Positions 1 to 9,891 of a DNA stretch of 64,000 nt are shown one piece after another. The first letter of the stretch is position 1. Each line of letters starts with the position of its first letter. The translations under genes and the position numbers were made by a program. This stretch comes from Actinomycetes bacterium (GTDB taxonomy: Bacteria > Actinomycetota > Acidimicrobiia > Acidimicrobiales > RAAP-2). The notes beneath the pieces were generated by a model. It saw only the letters and a list, made by a program, of their open reading frames with translations. It did not search any database and had not been told where the DNA came from. The stretch lies in NCBI GenBank assembly GCA_021809495.1, contig JAKAZI010000001.1, forward strand, positions 1 through 64,000, given 5' to 3'.

Positions 1-10
1 TCGTGGTTGG

Positions 11-673
11 TTAACTGATCTTCAAGAGGTCGACGACGAACACGAGGGTGTCGTTCGCCGCGATGCCGCCACCGCGCGCGACCGAGCCGTAGCCGAGTGA
101 CGGCGGCAGGATGAGCTCACGACGTCCACCGACGCGCATGCCCACCATTCCCTTGTCCCAGCCGGTGATGACCTGGCCGGCGCCGAGGGTGAAGGTGAAG
201 AGCTGGGCCGTCCAGGACGACTGGATGACCTTGCGCGTCGAGTACGTGGCGAGGACGTACTGCACCGTCAACTTCTGGCCGATCTTCGCCGCGGGACCGG
301 TACCGGTGATGAGGTCGCTCATCTCGGGCGTGGTGGGTGGCGCGCCGGCGGGCACGATGACCGTCGGCGCCTTGCCGAAGGTGCCCGCGGGCGAGGGGCT
401 GGCGACGGGAGCGAAGTGCACCGCGGCCGTGCTGGTCGTGGTGGTCGGCGCCGTGGTGGTGGACCCCACGCTGGTGGTGGTGGTCGCGGCGGCGGAGGTG
501 CTCGGCGTGGACTTGCCGCGGAACAGCAACGCCGCCGAGACGACGATCGCGACCGCGACGACGACGACGATCGACGTGCGTTGGATGGTCTTACGCCGCT
601 TCGCGGCGCGTTGTTGGGCCTCAATCTTTTGGCGACGGGCCGCCTTCTGTCGCTCTCGCTTCGCAGTTGCCAT
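11..673 (-). CDS. FKBP-type peptidyl-prolyl cis-trans isomerase, membrane-anchored
   Basis: Catalyses proline cis-trans isomerisation, probably on the outer face of the membrane. The 220-residue product has a basic N-terminus (1-30), one hydrophobic segment at about 34-52, a Thr/Ala/Ser-rich linker (about 55-100) and a C-terminal FKBP domain with the family pattern of a GWDKGM-type turn and an LGYG loop near the end. I chose the ATG at 673 because longer versions run into the divergent lysC gene, and because a TANNNT hexamer lies 7 bp upstream with no Shine-Dalgarno. It is divergent from lysC. The family is clear; the client proteins are unknown. Confidence 0.88.
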   Translation of the reverse strand: MATAKRERQKAARRQKIEAQQRAAKRRKTIQRTSIVVVVAVAIVVSAALLFRGKSTPSTSAAATTTTSVGSTTTAPTTTTSTAAVHFAPVASPSPAGTFGKAPTVIVPAGAPPTTPEMSDLITGTGPAAKIGQKLTVQYVLATYSTRKVIQSSWTAQLFTFTLGAGQVITGWDKGMVGMRVGGRRELILPPSLGYGSVARGGGIAANDTLVFVVDLLKIS

Positions 674-680
674 GGGTGCG

Positions 681-686
681 ACTTTA
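681..686 (-). promoter_or_regulatory. -10-like hexamer for the FKBP gene (leaderless)
   Basis: Read on the minus strand this is TAAAGT, ending 7 bp before the ATG at 673. There is no Shine-Dalgarno, so transcription probably starts at or next to the start codon. No convincing -35 is visible. Confidence 0.4.
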
Positions 687-718
687 CTTGGCCCACGAAC
701 GGTCGTCGGTCGGTCAAC

Positions 719-724
719 TATCGT
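719..724 (+). promoter_or_regulatory. -10-like hexamer for lysC (leaderless)
   Basis: TATCGT ends 6 bp before the lysC ATG at 731, and no Shine-Dalgarno is present. The spacing fits transcription starting at the A of the start codon. The -35 region is not recognisable. Confidence 0.4.
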
Positions 725-730
725 TGATGC

Positions 731-1945
731 ATGGCACTGGTAGTTCAGAAGTACGGCGGCACGTCGGTCGGTGACGCCGAGCGCATCCGCGCCGTCGCTG
801 ATCACGTGGCGCGGACCCGTGCCGCGGGCCACGACGTCGTAGTCGTCGTCTCGGCGATGGGTAAGTTCACCGACGACCTGATCCGCCTGGCCGACGACGT
901 CTCACCGACTCGGCCGCCGCGCGAGTTGGACATGCTGCTCACCGCCGGCGAGCGGATCTCGATGGCCCTGGTTTCGATGGCGCTGGCGGCCTGCGGCGTC
1001 GATTCGGCCTCCTTCACCGGTTCCCAGGCCGGGATCATCACCGACAGCGACCACACCAAGGCCAAGATCCTCGAGATGCGCCCCGATCGGATCCGCGAGG
1101 CGCTCGACGCCGGTCTGGTTCCCGTGGTCGCCGGCTTCCAGGGGGTGTCCACGGATCGCGACATCACGACCCTCGGCCGGGGCGGTTCGGACGTGACCGC
1201 GGTCGCGCTCGCGGCGGCGCTGAAGGCCGACGTCTGCGAGATCTACACCGACGTGACCGGCGTCTTCTCCGCCGACCCGCGGGTCGTCTCGTGCGCCCGG
1301 CGGCTGGCCAAGGTCTCCTTTGACGAGATGCTCGAGATGGCCGCGACCGGCGGCCGCGTTCTGATGCTGCGCTCGGTCGAGTTCGCCCGTCGGCATCAGG
1401 TGCCGTTGCACGTTCGTTCGAGTTTCACCTGGGAGCCAGGTACCTGGATCGTGGAGGAGGACCCCACCATGGAAGAAGCAGTCGTCTCGGCCGTGACCGA
1501 CGACACCTCGGAGGCCAAGATCACCGTGGGTGGAGTCCCCGACCGACCCGGTATCGCGGCCCACCTGTTCCGCGCGCTCGCCGATCGCTCGATCAACGTC
1601 GACATGATCGTCCAGAACACCGGCGCGAACGGACTCACCGACATCTCCTTCACCGTGGCGATGACCGACCTTGACGCCGCGCGCGACGCCTGCACGGCCG
1701 TGAAGGACGAGATCGGCGCCGCCGAGGTCACGACCGACGACAAGATCGGACGCGTCACCATCGTGGGCGCCGGGATGAAGTCCAGCCCCGGCATCACGGC
1801 CCTGATGTTCGAGACGCTCTCGGCCAACGGGATCAACATCGAGATGATCTCGACGAGTTCGATCCGCATCTCGTGCGTCGTGCGCGCCGACCGGGTGGCC
1901 GAGGCCGTTCGGCACCTGCACACCGCGTTCGGTCTCGACGCCGTT

Positions 1946-1948
<3 letters not shown>
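731..1948 (+). CDS. lysC: Aspartate kinase
   Basis: Phosphorylates aspartate to 4-phospho-aspartate, the first step towards lysine, diaminopimelate, threonine and methionine. The 405-residue product has the N-terminal KYGGTSVGD nucleotide-binding motif (residues 8-16), the amino-acid kinase domain to about 245, and two ACT domains in the C-terminal part (about 260-400), as in the feedback-regulated actinobacterial enzyme. Full length for the class. It is followed after 9 bp by asd, which catalyses the next step, so the pair forms the usual lysC-asd unit. An internal start for a separate beta subunit, known from Corynebacterium, is possible but was not established here. Confidence 0.96.
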
Positions 1949-2986
<1,038 letters not shown>

Positions 2987-3652
2987 TCAGTCGGCGCCGT
3001 CTCGTCCGACCTGGCGCCGCGCGAGGTTGACGCAGTGGTCGCCGAAGCGTTCGTAGAACCGAGCGAGCAGCGAGACCTCCACCGCGACGGGCAGCGCCAT
3101 CGAGCCCGACACCAGTTCAGCGGTCAGGGCCACGTGCAGCTCGTCGAGTTCGTCGTCGATGTCCTCGATGGCGCCGGTGGCTTCGAGCTTGCCGTCGATC
3201 ACGACGTCGGTCGCCTCACGCCAGATCGTGGAGGCGACCTCGCCCATGCGCTCGATCAGTCCGCGGCTGCGCGGGGACATCTCGGTGCCGAGCCCGCGCG
3301 CGGCGCGCCGGGCGATGTGCTCGGCGAGGTCGCCGTTGCGCTCGACCTCGGGTAGCACCCGAAGCAGGGTCAAGAGGGTGCGGCGCGTCTCGACGGACAA
3401 GGCGTCGCTCTCGAGCAACTGCGCTTCGACGGTGGCGACGATCTCGTTGACCAGGGTGTCGATCGCGTCGTCCTGCTCGACGACCCGCTTGGCCAGCTCC
3501 CGGTCGCCGGCGAGCAGGGAGTGGGTCGCCTCGGCCATCGCCTCGCCGACCATGGCGAACACCCGCACGACCGACTGGTGCATCACCGGGGTCACCGACG
3601 TCGGCACGATCGGGGCCGGTGATCGGTGCGAGATGCCAAAACGTCGATTCAT
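2987..3652 (-). CDS. PhoU-like phosphate signalling protein
   Basis: PhoU proteins are cytoplasmic helical-bundle regulators that connect phosphate uptake by the Pst transporter to the PhoR-type kinase. The 221-residue product has two PhoU-type three-helix repeats, with acidic metal-binding patterns near the middle of the first (ERNGDLAEHI) and at the end of the second (YERFGDHCVNLAR). No pst or pho genes are adjacent. The ATG at 3652 is supported by a TAGCCT hexamer 6 bp upstream; an internal Met at residue 24 is an alternative start. The fold is confident; the partner transporter is not known from this window. Confidence 0.85.
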   Translation of the reverse strand: MNRRFGISHRSPAPIVPTSVTPVMHQSVVRVFAMVGEAMAEATHSLLAGDRELAKRVVEQDDAIDTLVNEIVATVEAQLLESDALSVETRRTLLTLLRVLPEVERNGDLAEHIARRAARGLGTEMSPRSRGLIERMGEVASTIWREATDVVIDGKLEATGAIEDIDDELDELHVALTAELVSGSMALPVAVEVSLLARFYERFGDHCVNLARRQVGRDGAD

Positions 3653-3658
3653 CGGTCC

Positions 3659-3664
3659 AGGCTA
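3659..3664 (-). promoter_or_regulatory. -10-like hexamer for the PhoU-like gene (leaderless)
   Basis: On the minus strand this is TAGCCT with a 6 bp gap to the ATG at 3652. There is no Shine-Dalgarno, consistent with a leaderless transcript. Confidence 0.4.
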
Positions 3665-3709
3665 CCGCCGTGTCACGGCCTTTCCCTATGGTTGGAACGA
3701 GGAGGCGTC

Positions 3710-5059
3710 ATGGTCGCGATCAGTGCGGTGGTCGGGTTGTTGGTGGGGGTGCTCGTCACCGCGGGGTGGTCCGCGCGTCGGATCCAAGCGGTGCGCGACG
3801 AGCTGGCGGCGTCTCGCGCGGCGGTGGCCGTGCGCGAGAGTGAGATCGCGAACGCTCGAGAGGTCGCCGAGCGCGAGCGGCTGGACCACGAGCGCGCCAT
3901 GACCGACGCCGAGTCCCAGTTCGAGAGTCTGTCGCGGCGCGTGCTCGCCCAGACGGTCGAGGCGTTCAATCAGACCCAGACCGAGGTCCAGCGAGAACGC
4001 GACGCCCGACTCGACACCACCCTGCAGCCGCTGCGCGACGCCCTCGACGCGTATCAGCGCAACCTCACGACCTTTGACAAGGAGCACGTCGGCGCGCTGG
4101 CCTCGGTGCGCCAGAGCGCGAACGAACTGCTCGAGGCCCAACGGCGCACCCAGGCCGAGACCCAGCGCCTCAATCAGTTGCTCGGACGCTCGAGCCAGCG
4201 CGGACACTGGGGCGAGGTCCAGCTGGCCAACGTCCTGCGGGCCTCGGGGCTCGTCGAGGGTCTCGACTTCGAGTTGCAGGTCTCGGCGGTCTCGGACGCG
4301 GGTCGCCTGCGACGGCCCGACTGCGTGGTGACCCTGCCCAACGGGCGGGTGGCGATCGACGCGAAGTTCCCCTTCGACCGCTTCGAGGAGGCGGTGTCGG
4401 CCGAGCCGGAGGCGCGCGACGCCCTCTACCGCGAGCACGCCCAGGCGCTGCGCGGCCACGTGAAGACCCTGCGCGAGAAGTCCTACTGGGAAGTGGTGGC
4501 TCCGTCACCCGAGTTCGTCGTCTGCTTCGTGCCGAGCGACGCCGCGGTGACGGCCGCCTTCAGCGTGGACGTCGAACTGCACGCGTACGCGACGCGCGAG
4601 CGCGTGCTGATCGCCGGTCCGACGAATCTGCTCGCTCTGCTCTGGTCGGTGCAGATGGTGTTGCGCCAGCACGAGGTGGCGGTCAACGCCGAAGAGATCC
4701 TGCGCGTCGCCGAGACCGTCTACGACCGGATCCGCGTGGTCGCTGGACCCATCGAGTCGGTCGGCAAGGCCCTCAACGACGCGACCAAGGCCTACAACAA
4801 GATGATCTCGTCGGTCGAGAGCCGCCTGATCCCCGCCGCGCGCACGATGCGCCGGCTGCGCGTGGCCTCGGCCGCGAAGCCGGTGCCCGACCTGGCCGAG
4901 GTGACGACCCTGGCCGCGGGGCTCGATCCCCAGCGCTGGGGGATCGACCCGTCCCCGGTACCGGAACTGTCGGACCTCGAGGTGCTCGAGCTCGAGTCCG
5001 ACGAACTCGGCGCCGAGGAGTTCGAGGTGGTCGAGGACGTGCAGGACCCAGAGACCTGA
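3710..5059 (+). CDS. rmuC: DNA recombination protein RmuC
   Basis: RmuC-family proteins carry a nuclease-like domain and limit DNA inversions at repeats; the exact activity remains poorly defined. The 449-residue product has an N-terminal membrane helix (about 4-20), a long charged coiled coil (about 20-150) and the conserved RmuC core with the patterns RGHWGEVQL and AIDAKFPFD. The start at 3710 is chosen over an in-frame upstream ATG because GAGGAGG precedes it by a few bases. It is divergent from the PhoU-like gene. The acidic C-terminal tail (last 40 residues or so) is rich in Glu and Asp. Confidence 0.9.
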   Translation: MVAISAVVGLLVGVLVTAGWSARRIQAVRDELAASRAAVAVRESEIANAREVAERERLDHERAMTDAESQFESLSRRVLAQTVEAFNQTQTEVQRERDARLDTTLQPLRDALDAYQRNLTTFDKEHVGALASVRQSANELLEAQRRTQAETQRLNQLLGRSSQRGHWGEVQLANVLRASGLVEGLDFELQVSAVSDAGRLRRPDCVVTLPNGRVAIDAKFPFDRFEEAVSAEPEARDALYREHAQALRGHVKTLREKSYWEVVAPSPEFVVCFVPSDAAVTAAFSVDVELHAYATRERVLIAGPTNLLALLWSVQMVLRQHEVAVNAEEILRVAETVYDRIRVVAGPIESVGKALNDATKAYNKMISSVESRLIPAARTMRRLRVASAAKPVPDLAEVTTLAAGLDPQRWGIDPSPVPELSDLEVLELESDELGAEEFEVVEDVQDPET

Positions 5060-5099
5060 GCGGTTGTGTTGCGCGATCCAGTGAGTAAGTTGGAGCGTC

Positions 5100-6101
5100 G
5101 TGGCCCGTACTCGCGCGCAGCGCCGTCGCTACCAGGTGCTGGTGGGGTTCGCCCTCGTAGCCACCGTGCTGGTACTCGTCTTCGCGAACGACGTCGCCCA
5201 GTCCGGGCGCGAGTCACGCTCGCCCCGGCGCAGTGAGAACCGGACCTTCGGCGCGCTGGCCAATCGACTCATCACCGAGGAGAACACCGCCGAGGCCCGA
5301 CTCGCCTACCTCTTCGGCCACGGCGAGACCCTGAGCCGCTCGGTGCTGCTCGCCCGGCTCAGCCAGATCGCCCAGCAGTTGCCGGGCTGGGCGAACGACG
5401 CGCGACTGCTGCGTCGCCCGAGGATCGCCCACGGACTCAACTCGACGATCGCCGACCTCATGGCGCAGCGGGTGAACGACGACGCGACGATCATCGACAC
5501 GCTCGCCCAGGCCCTGCACCTGCCCTGGACGCCGGTAGCGACCGTGCCCGAGTCCTGGGTGAGCGCCCAGCAGTCGCTCGCCCAGACCGGAGCCACCTGG
5601 TCGGTGGCGCGCTGGGGCCTCGTCCACGAACCGGGCCTGGTGCACCTGGACGCGCTGAGCGGTGCGCTCGCCACGGTGCCGCTGCGAGCCGCCGTCTCGG
5701 CACTCGCCTCGTCGCCCTCACTCGTACTCACGCGGGGTATCGGTATCACCGCGGTCGCGGTGACGCCCGCCCCGCTGCCCGCCCCGGCCGGACAGCTCGT
5801 GCTGGCGCCGGTCACGCTGGTGCACCTCGCGGTGACGGTCTCGAACGCGGCGGTCGCCACCCAGCCGGTGAGCGTCACGGTGAGCGTGACCCCGATCGGC
5901 CGACTCGGCACGGCCCAGCGCCAGGTGATGTCGGTAACCCTCGGCTCGCTCGACTCCTACGGGTTCGTCTTCCACGACCTCGCGACCGTACCGAGCGAGC
6001 GTTTCACCTTGCGCATCGTCGCGAGCGGCGCGCCCAGTCGCCGGGGGTGGTCAACGACGCGGACCTACCTGGTGACGATGGCGCCGTCGGGCGCCGGGTG
6101 A
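5100..6101 (+). CDS. Hypothetical membrane-anchored protein
   Basis: I do not recognise this 333-residue protein. It begins at GTG with a basic stretch followed by one hydrophobic helix (about 12-29), so it is probably anchored with its bulk outside the cytoplasm. The middle is helical and hydrophilic. The C-terminal half is rich in Val, Thr, Ala and Pro, suggesting beta-structure like an extracellular domain. It contains no cysteines in the exported part that I can see. A TAAGTT hexamer and a TTGGAG sequence both precede the start. It lies between rmuC and citrate synthase in the same direction, with no functional clue from the neighbours. Confidence 0.75.
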   Translation: MARTRAQRRRYQVLVGFALVATVLVLVFANDVAQSGRESRSPRRSENRTFGALANRLITEENTAEARLAYLFGHGETLSRSVLLARLSQIAQQLPGWANDARLLRRPRIAHGLNSTIADLMAQRVNDDATIIDTLAQALHLPWTPVATVPESWVSAQQSLAQTGATWSVARWGLVHEPGLVHLDALSGALATVPLRAAVSALASSPSLVLTRGIGITAVAVTPAPLPAPAGQLVLAPVTLVHLAVTVSNAAVATQPVSVTVSVTPIGRLGTAQRQVMSVTLGSLDSYGFVFHDLATVPSERFTLRIVASGAPSRRGWSTTRTYLVTMAPSGAG

Positions 6102-6105
6102 TGAT

Positions 6106-6132
6106 TTGACTTCGCCGACGTTGACCTAATGT
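6106..6132 (+). promoter_or_regulatory. Candidate promoter of citrate synthase gene
   Basis: TTGACT (6106-6111) and TAATGT (6127-6132) are good -35 and -10 matches but are only 15 bp apart. An overlapping alternative uses TTGACC (6121-6126) with CATTAA (6143-6148) at 16 bp. Confidence 0.4.
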
Positions 6133-6162
6133 GAGCAAGGGCCATTAAGGAAGTGAGGAACC

Positions 6163-7434
6163 GTGACCGAGTCAATTACTGTGACCGACAATCGGACGGG
6201 TGAAGTTCACGAGATCCCGATCAACAATGGCGGCATCGCCGCGAAGGAATTTCAAAAGGCGGTGCCGGGCGTCTGGTTCTTCGACCCGGGTTTCATGGCC
6301 ACCGCGGCCGCCGAGTCGGCGATCACGTACCTCGACGGCGACGCGGGCATCCTGCGCTACCGCGGCTACCCGATCGAACAGCTCGCCGAGAAGTCGACGT
6401 ACCTCGAGGTCGCCTACCTGCTCAACTACGGCGAACTGCCCACCGCCGAGCAGTTCGACGTGTGGAAGCGCGAGGTCACGTACCACACCTTCATCCACGA
6501 GAACGTGCGCAAGCGGTTCCTCGAGGGCTTCAACTACGACGCGCACCCGATGGGCATGCTGGTCTCGGCGGTCGCGGCCCTGTCGACCTACTACAAGGAC
6601 GCCAAGGTGCTCTCGGACCCCGAGGTCCTGCACAAGCAGGTGGTGCGTCTCATCGCCAAGATGCCGACGCTCGCGGCCGCGGCGCACCGGTTCTCGGTGG
6701 GGATGCCCTTCGTCTACCCCGACAACGGCCTCGACTACACCCAGAACTTCCTCTCGATGATGTGGAAGGTCGCCGAGCCCCGCTACGAGGCGAACCCGAT
6801 CCTGGCGCACGCGCTCGACGTGCTGTTCATCCTGCACGCGGACCACGAACAGAACTGCGGCACGACGTCGATGCGCACCGTCGGCTCGTCCCACGGCGAC
6901 CCCTACGTCGCCACCGCGGCGGCCACCGCGGCCCTCTACGGCCCGCGCCACGGCGGGGCCAACGAGGCCGTCTTGAAGATGCTCGCGAAGATCGGCAGCT
7001 ACGAGAACATCCCGGCGTACATCGAATCGGTGAAGCAGGGTCAGGTGATGCTCGAGGGCTTCGGCCACCGCGTCTACAAGAACTACGACCCGCGGGCCAA
7101 GATCATCAAGGAGACCGCCGACTCGGTCTTCTCGGTCACGGGCAAGAACCCGTTGCTCGACATCGCGCTCAAGCTCGAGGAGATCGCGCTGAAGGACGAC
7201 TACTTCATCTCGCGTCGCCTCTACCCGAACGTCGACTTCTACTCGGGTCTGATCTACCAGGCGATGGGCTTCCCGATGGAGATGTTCACGGTGCTGTTCG
7301 CGATCCCGCGCACGTCGGGCTGGCTCGCGCACTTCCAGGAGCTGCTCGACCAGGACCTCAAGATCACCCGGCCGCGCCAGCTCTACATCGGGTCCGACGT
7401 GCGTGACTACGTGCCGATGACCCAGCGCCCGTAG
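6163..7434 (+). CDS. gltA: Citrate synthase
   Basis: Condenses oxaloacetate and acetyl-CoA to citrate at the entry of the TCA cycle. The 423-residue product matches type II (long) citrate synthases in length. Catalytic residues are visible: H263 in PRHGGANEAV, H302 in GFGHRVYKN and D358 before the FYSGLIYQ motif. The substrate-binding region LHADHEQN is at 225-231. It starts at GTG (6163) behind a purine-rich GTGAGGA sequence. It appears to be transcribed alone and converges on a DinB-like gene with 2 bp between stop codons. Confidence 0.96.
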   Translation: MTESITVTDNRTGEVHEIPINNGGIAAKEFQKAVPGVWFFDPGFMATAAAESAITYLDGDAGILRYRGYPIEQLAEKSTYLEVAYLLNYGELPTAEQFDVWKREVTYHTFIHENVRKRFLEGFNYDAHPMGMLVSAVAALSTYYKDAKVLSDPEVLHKQVVRLIAKMPTLAAAAHRFSVGMPFVYPDNGLDYTQNFLSMMWKVAEPRYEANPILAHALDVLFILHADHEQNCGTTSMRTVGSSHGDPYVATAAATAALYGPRHGGANEAVLKMLAKIGSYENIPAYIESVKQGQVMLEGFGHRVYKNYDPRAKIIKETADSVFSVTGKNPLLDIALKLEEIALKDDYFISRRLYPNVDFYSGLIYQAMGFPMEMFTVLFAIPRTSGWLAHFQELLDQDLKITRPRQLYIGSDVRDYVPMTQRP

Positions 7435-7436
7435 GG

Positions 7437-7907
7437 CTAGCGCGAGGCGTTGATCGCCTCGGTGAGTTGGGCCGCGTGGTCGTGCGGGTGGCGCGTGTAG
7501 ACGTCGAGCCACCGGTCGAGGGTGTAGCGCCCGACCTCGCTGTGCTCGCCGTAGCGCTCGAGGTCGCTCGGGGCGATGCGTCCCAGGACGTCGAGCGAGG
7601 CGTGGCGCACCGCGCGAAAGACCGCCACGGAGTTCTCGATCGCCAGGTCCCGGTACCCCAGGGTGGCGCACTCGGCCCACGCGGCTTCGTCGTAGCCCTG
7701 GATGATCGAGCCGACCGGCTCGGCCAAGAGTCGGCGCAGTCGGGCGTAGGACTGGGCCTCGCTGTCGGCGACGTGGTGGATCACCTGGCGGGCGCTCCAG
7801 CCGTCGGGGACGTGACGGTCGAGGTTCTCGGGCGTGACCGGCGCGAGCGCCGCGAGGAAGTGGTCGGTGCCGGCCGCGTAGTCGGCGATTCGTTCGGTGA
7901 GTCCCAT
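7437..7907 (-). CDS. DinB-superfamily protein
   Basis: A 156-residue four-helix-bundle protein of the DinB/DUF664 type. Some members are mycothiol- or bacillithiol-dependent transferases and others have unknown reactions. Three histidines in the expected positions could bind a metal: the HHVADSE pattern near residue 49 and TRHPHDHAAQ near the C-terminus. The ATG at 7907 is 2 bp after the stop of tesB, so the two genes are almost certainly co-transcribed. The thiol substrate, if any, cannot be read from the sequence. Confidence 0.8.
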   Translation of the reverse strand: MGLTERIADYAAGTDHFLAALAPVTPENLDRHVPDGWSARQVIHHVADSEAQSYARLRRLLAEPVGSIIQGYDEAAWAECATLGYRDLAIENSVAVFRAVRHASLDVLGRIAPSDLERYGEHSEVGRYTLDRWLDVYTRHPHDHAAQLTEAINASR

Positions 7908-7909
7908 GT

Positions 7910-8773
7910 TCAGCCTTTCGTCGTGGTCGGATCGATGACCCGGGTGAGTCCTTCTTGCACCATCGACACCACCAACTGGCCCGCCTGGTTGAACAGGAAG
8001 CCGCGGGCGAGCCCTCGTCCGCCGTGGGCGATGGGGGAGTCGGTGTCGTAGAGGAGCCACTGGTCGGCCTTCAGGTCGCGGTGGAACCACATGCAGTGAT
8101 CGAGACTCGCGCCCATGAAGGTGCCGTCGTCCCAGCGCACGGCGTGCGGGGCCAGGATGGCGTCGAACAGGCTCATGTCACTCGCGTAGGTCACCACGCA
8201 GGCGTGCAGAAGCGGGTCGTCGGGCAGGGCGCCGTCGGCCTTGATCCAGAGGCGCTGGCGCGGTTCACGGTTGCGATGGGGGCTCCACGGCAGTTCGCCG
8301 ATGAAGCGCTGGTCGATGGGGTGGTTGCGCTTGAACCACTCGTCGATGTCGCCGAACTCGTTCTGCACGCGCACCGACAGCCGCTCGATGGTCTCGGGTC
8401 CGGGGACCTCGGGCATCGGGAACTGGTGCTCGAGACTGACCTCGTCGGTGTGGAAGCTCGCCTGCATGTTGTAGATCGCCCGGCCGTGTTGGATCGCCAC
8501 GACCCGTCGGGTCGTGAAGCTTCGTCCGTCTCGGATGCGGTCGACCTCGTAGAGGATCGGCGTGCTCGGGTCACCGGGCCGCAGGAAGTAGGAGTGCAGC
8601 GAGTGCACCCGGCCGCGCTCGACGGTGCGCCCCGCCGCCATCAGCGCCTGGGCCGCGACCTGACCGCCGAAGGTCCGCTGGCGCTCCTCCTTGGGGTGCT
8701 GGCCCCGGTAGGTGTTGACCTCGATGGTCTCGAGGTCGAGCAGCGTGAGTAGAAAGTCGAGCGCTTCGGACAT
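7910..8773 (-). CDS. tesB: Acyl-CoA thioesterase II
   Basis: Hydrolyses medium- and long-chain acyl-CoA to free fatty acid and CoA. The 287-residue product has the double hot-dog architecture of TesB: the N-terminal RTFGGQVAAQALMAA pattern and the C-terminal SLDHCMWFHR pattern, with the conserved Asp in VTYASDMSLFD. Length is typical. The ATG at 8773 is preceded on the minus strand by TGGAG and by CACAAT. It leads a two-gene unit with the DinB-like gene. Confidence 0.93.
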   Translation of the reverse strand: MSEALDFLLTLLDLETIEVNTYRGQHPKEERQRTFGGQVAAQALMAAGRTVERGRVHSLHSYFLRPGDPSTPILYEVDRIRDGRSFTTRRVVAIQHGRAIYNMQASFHTDEVSLEHQFPMPEVPGPETIERLSVRVQNEFGDIDEWFKRNHPIDQRFIGELPWSPHRNREPRQRLWIKADGALPDDPLLHACVVTYASDMSLFDAILAPHAVRWDDGTFMGASLDHCMWFHRDLKADQWLLYDTDSPIAHGGRGLARGFLFNQAGQLVVSMVQEGLTRVIDPTTTKG

Positions 8774-8821
8774 GCTCCATTGTGGCACCGCCGCTGCGAT
8801 ACCCGGGCGGGCGCCGCCGGG

Positions 8822-8827
8822 TAGGCT
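8822..8827 (+). promoter_or_regulatory. -10-like hexamer for the GtrA-like gene (leaderless)
   Basis: TAGGCT with a 7 bp gap to the ATG at 8835, and no Shine-Dalgarno in between. Confidence 0.4.
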
Positions 8828-8834
8828 GGTCCAG

Positions 8835-9338
8835 ATGATTGAACGGTTACGCGCCCTGTGGGCGTGGTCCAAGACCCACGAGGGTCGCAAGATCATCCGT
8901 TTCACGTCAGTCTCGGTCGTCTCGACCGTGGTGTCCTTCACGTCCATCTCGGTGCTCTACGGGTTCCACATCGTCAAGGGCGTCATCTACGCGACGGTCT
9001 ACGGGAACCTCATCGCCACCCTGCCGTCGTACTACCTGAACCGCAACTGGACCTGGGGCAAGCGCGGCCGCAGCCACTTCCGCACCGAGATCGTGCCCTT
9101 CTGGGCGATGTCGTTCCTCGGGATCGGGGTCTCGATGCTGGGCGCGAGCTGGGCCAAGGACATGGTCAAGGACCACCACTGGGCCCACATTGTCAACACC
9201 GCCCTCGTGTCGTCGACCAACCTCGTGAGCTTCGGCCTGTTCTGGGTCTTGAAGATGATGGTCTTTAACCGCATCTTCCACGACCACACGCTCGAGGAGA
9301 TGGACGAGCACCTCAGCGTCGAAGAGGCCCGCCGCTAG
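8835..9338 (+). CDS. GtrA-like family membrane protein
   Basis: GtrA-like proteins are small membrane proteins with about four helices, thought to move polyprenyl-linked sugars across the membrane or to assist glycosyltransferases. The 167-residue product has hydrophobic segments at about 22-44, 50-68, 88-105 and 118-146, and the family motif SYYLNRNWTWG at 65-75. The ATG at 8835 is preferred to an upstream ATG that would overlap tesB. Its TAG stop shares the four bases CTAG with the stop of convergent yajQ. An MptB-like glycosyltransferase lies 0.7 kb downstream, but a link is only suggestive. Confidence 0.85.
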   Translation: MIERLRALWAWSKTHEGRKIIRFTSVSVVSTVVSFTSISVLYGFHIVKGVIYATVYGNLIATLPSYYLNRNWTWGKRGRSHFRTEIVPFWAMSFLGIGVSMLGASWAKDMVKDHHWAHIVNTALVSSTNLVSFGLFWVLKMMVFNRIFHDHTLEEMDEHLSVEEARR

Positions 9339-9823
9339 TCGCGAAAGTTGGTGAACTGCAGGGGGACCGTGAGGTCGGCCTCCTTCAGGTGCGCGATCGC
9401 CGTCTGGAGGTCGTCGCGCTGTTTGCCCGTGACGCGGACCTGATCGCCCTGGATCGAGGAGCTGAGGCTCTTGACGCCCATCTCCTTGACGAGCTTGTTG
9501 ATCTGCTTGCCGACTTCCTGGGAGATCCCCGCGCGCAGCGAGACCTTCTGACGGGCCGACCCGTGGCTCGCCTCGTCGACCTTGCCCGGGTCCAGTGACT
9601 TGAGCGAGACGCTTCGCTTGACCAACTTCTCTTCGAGCAGCGAGTACAACGCGCGCAGCCGGTCCTCGGTACTCGCGCTGAGCGAGAGCTCCTTTTCGGA
9701 GAACTCGATGAGCGCGTTGGTGTTCTTGAAGTCAAAGCGGGTGGTGGCTTCGCGGTTGGCCTGGTCGACCGCGTTGCGCACCTCTTGCAGGTCGATCTCG
9801 GAGACGACGTCGAAACTCGGCAT
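9335..9823 (-). CDS. yajQ: YajQ family nucleotide-binding protein
   Basis: YajQ proteins are small cytoplasmic nucleotide-binding proteins; some bind cyclic di-GMP and act as transcriptional co-regulators. The 162-residue product is exactly the usual length, starts with MPSFDVVSEID, and carries the family patterns TRFDFKNT and KQRDDLQ. The start at 9823 is supported by a TACCAT hexamer 6 bp upstream. It overlaps the GtrA-like gene by 4 bp at the stop codons. Confidence 0.93.
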   Translation of the reverse strand: MPSFDVVSEIDLQEVRNAVDQANREATTRFDFKNTNALIEFSEKELSLSASTEDRLRALYSLLEEKLVKRSVSLKSLDPGKVDEASHGSARQKVSLRAGISQEVGKQINKLVKEMGVKSLSSSIQGDQVRVTGKQRDDLQTAIAHLKEADLTVPLQFTNFRD

Positions 9824-9829
9824 GACCCC

Positions 9830-9835
9830 ATGGTA
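9830..9835 (-). promoter_or_regulatory. -10-like hexamer for yajQ (leaderless)
   Basis: TACCAT on the minus strand with a 6 bp gap to the ATG at 9823. There is no strong Shine-Dalgarno. Confidence 0.4.
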
Positions 9836-9878
9836 GAAGACGGACAGGGCCGAGGCGACGGTGGGGTCGGCGGTCTTG

Positions 9879-9884
9879 TAGGAT
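9879..9884 (+). promoter_or_regulatory. -10-like hexamer for tRNA-Tyr
   Basis: TAGGAT lies only 7 bp before the first base of the mature tRNA. Transcription would therefore start at about the mature 5' end. Confidence 0.35.
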
Positions 9885-9891
9885 GCTCGAC

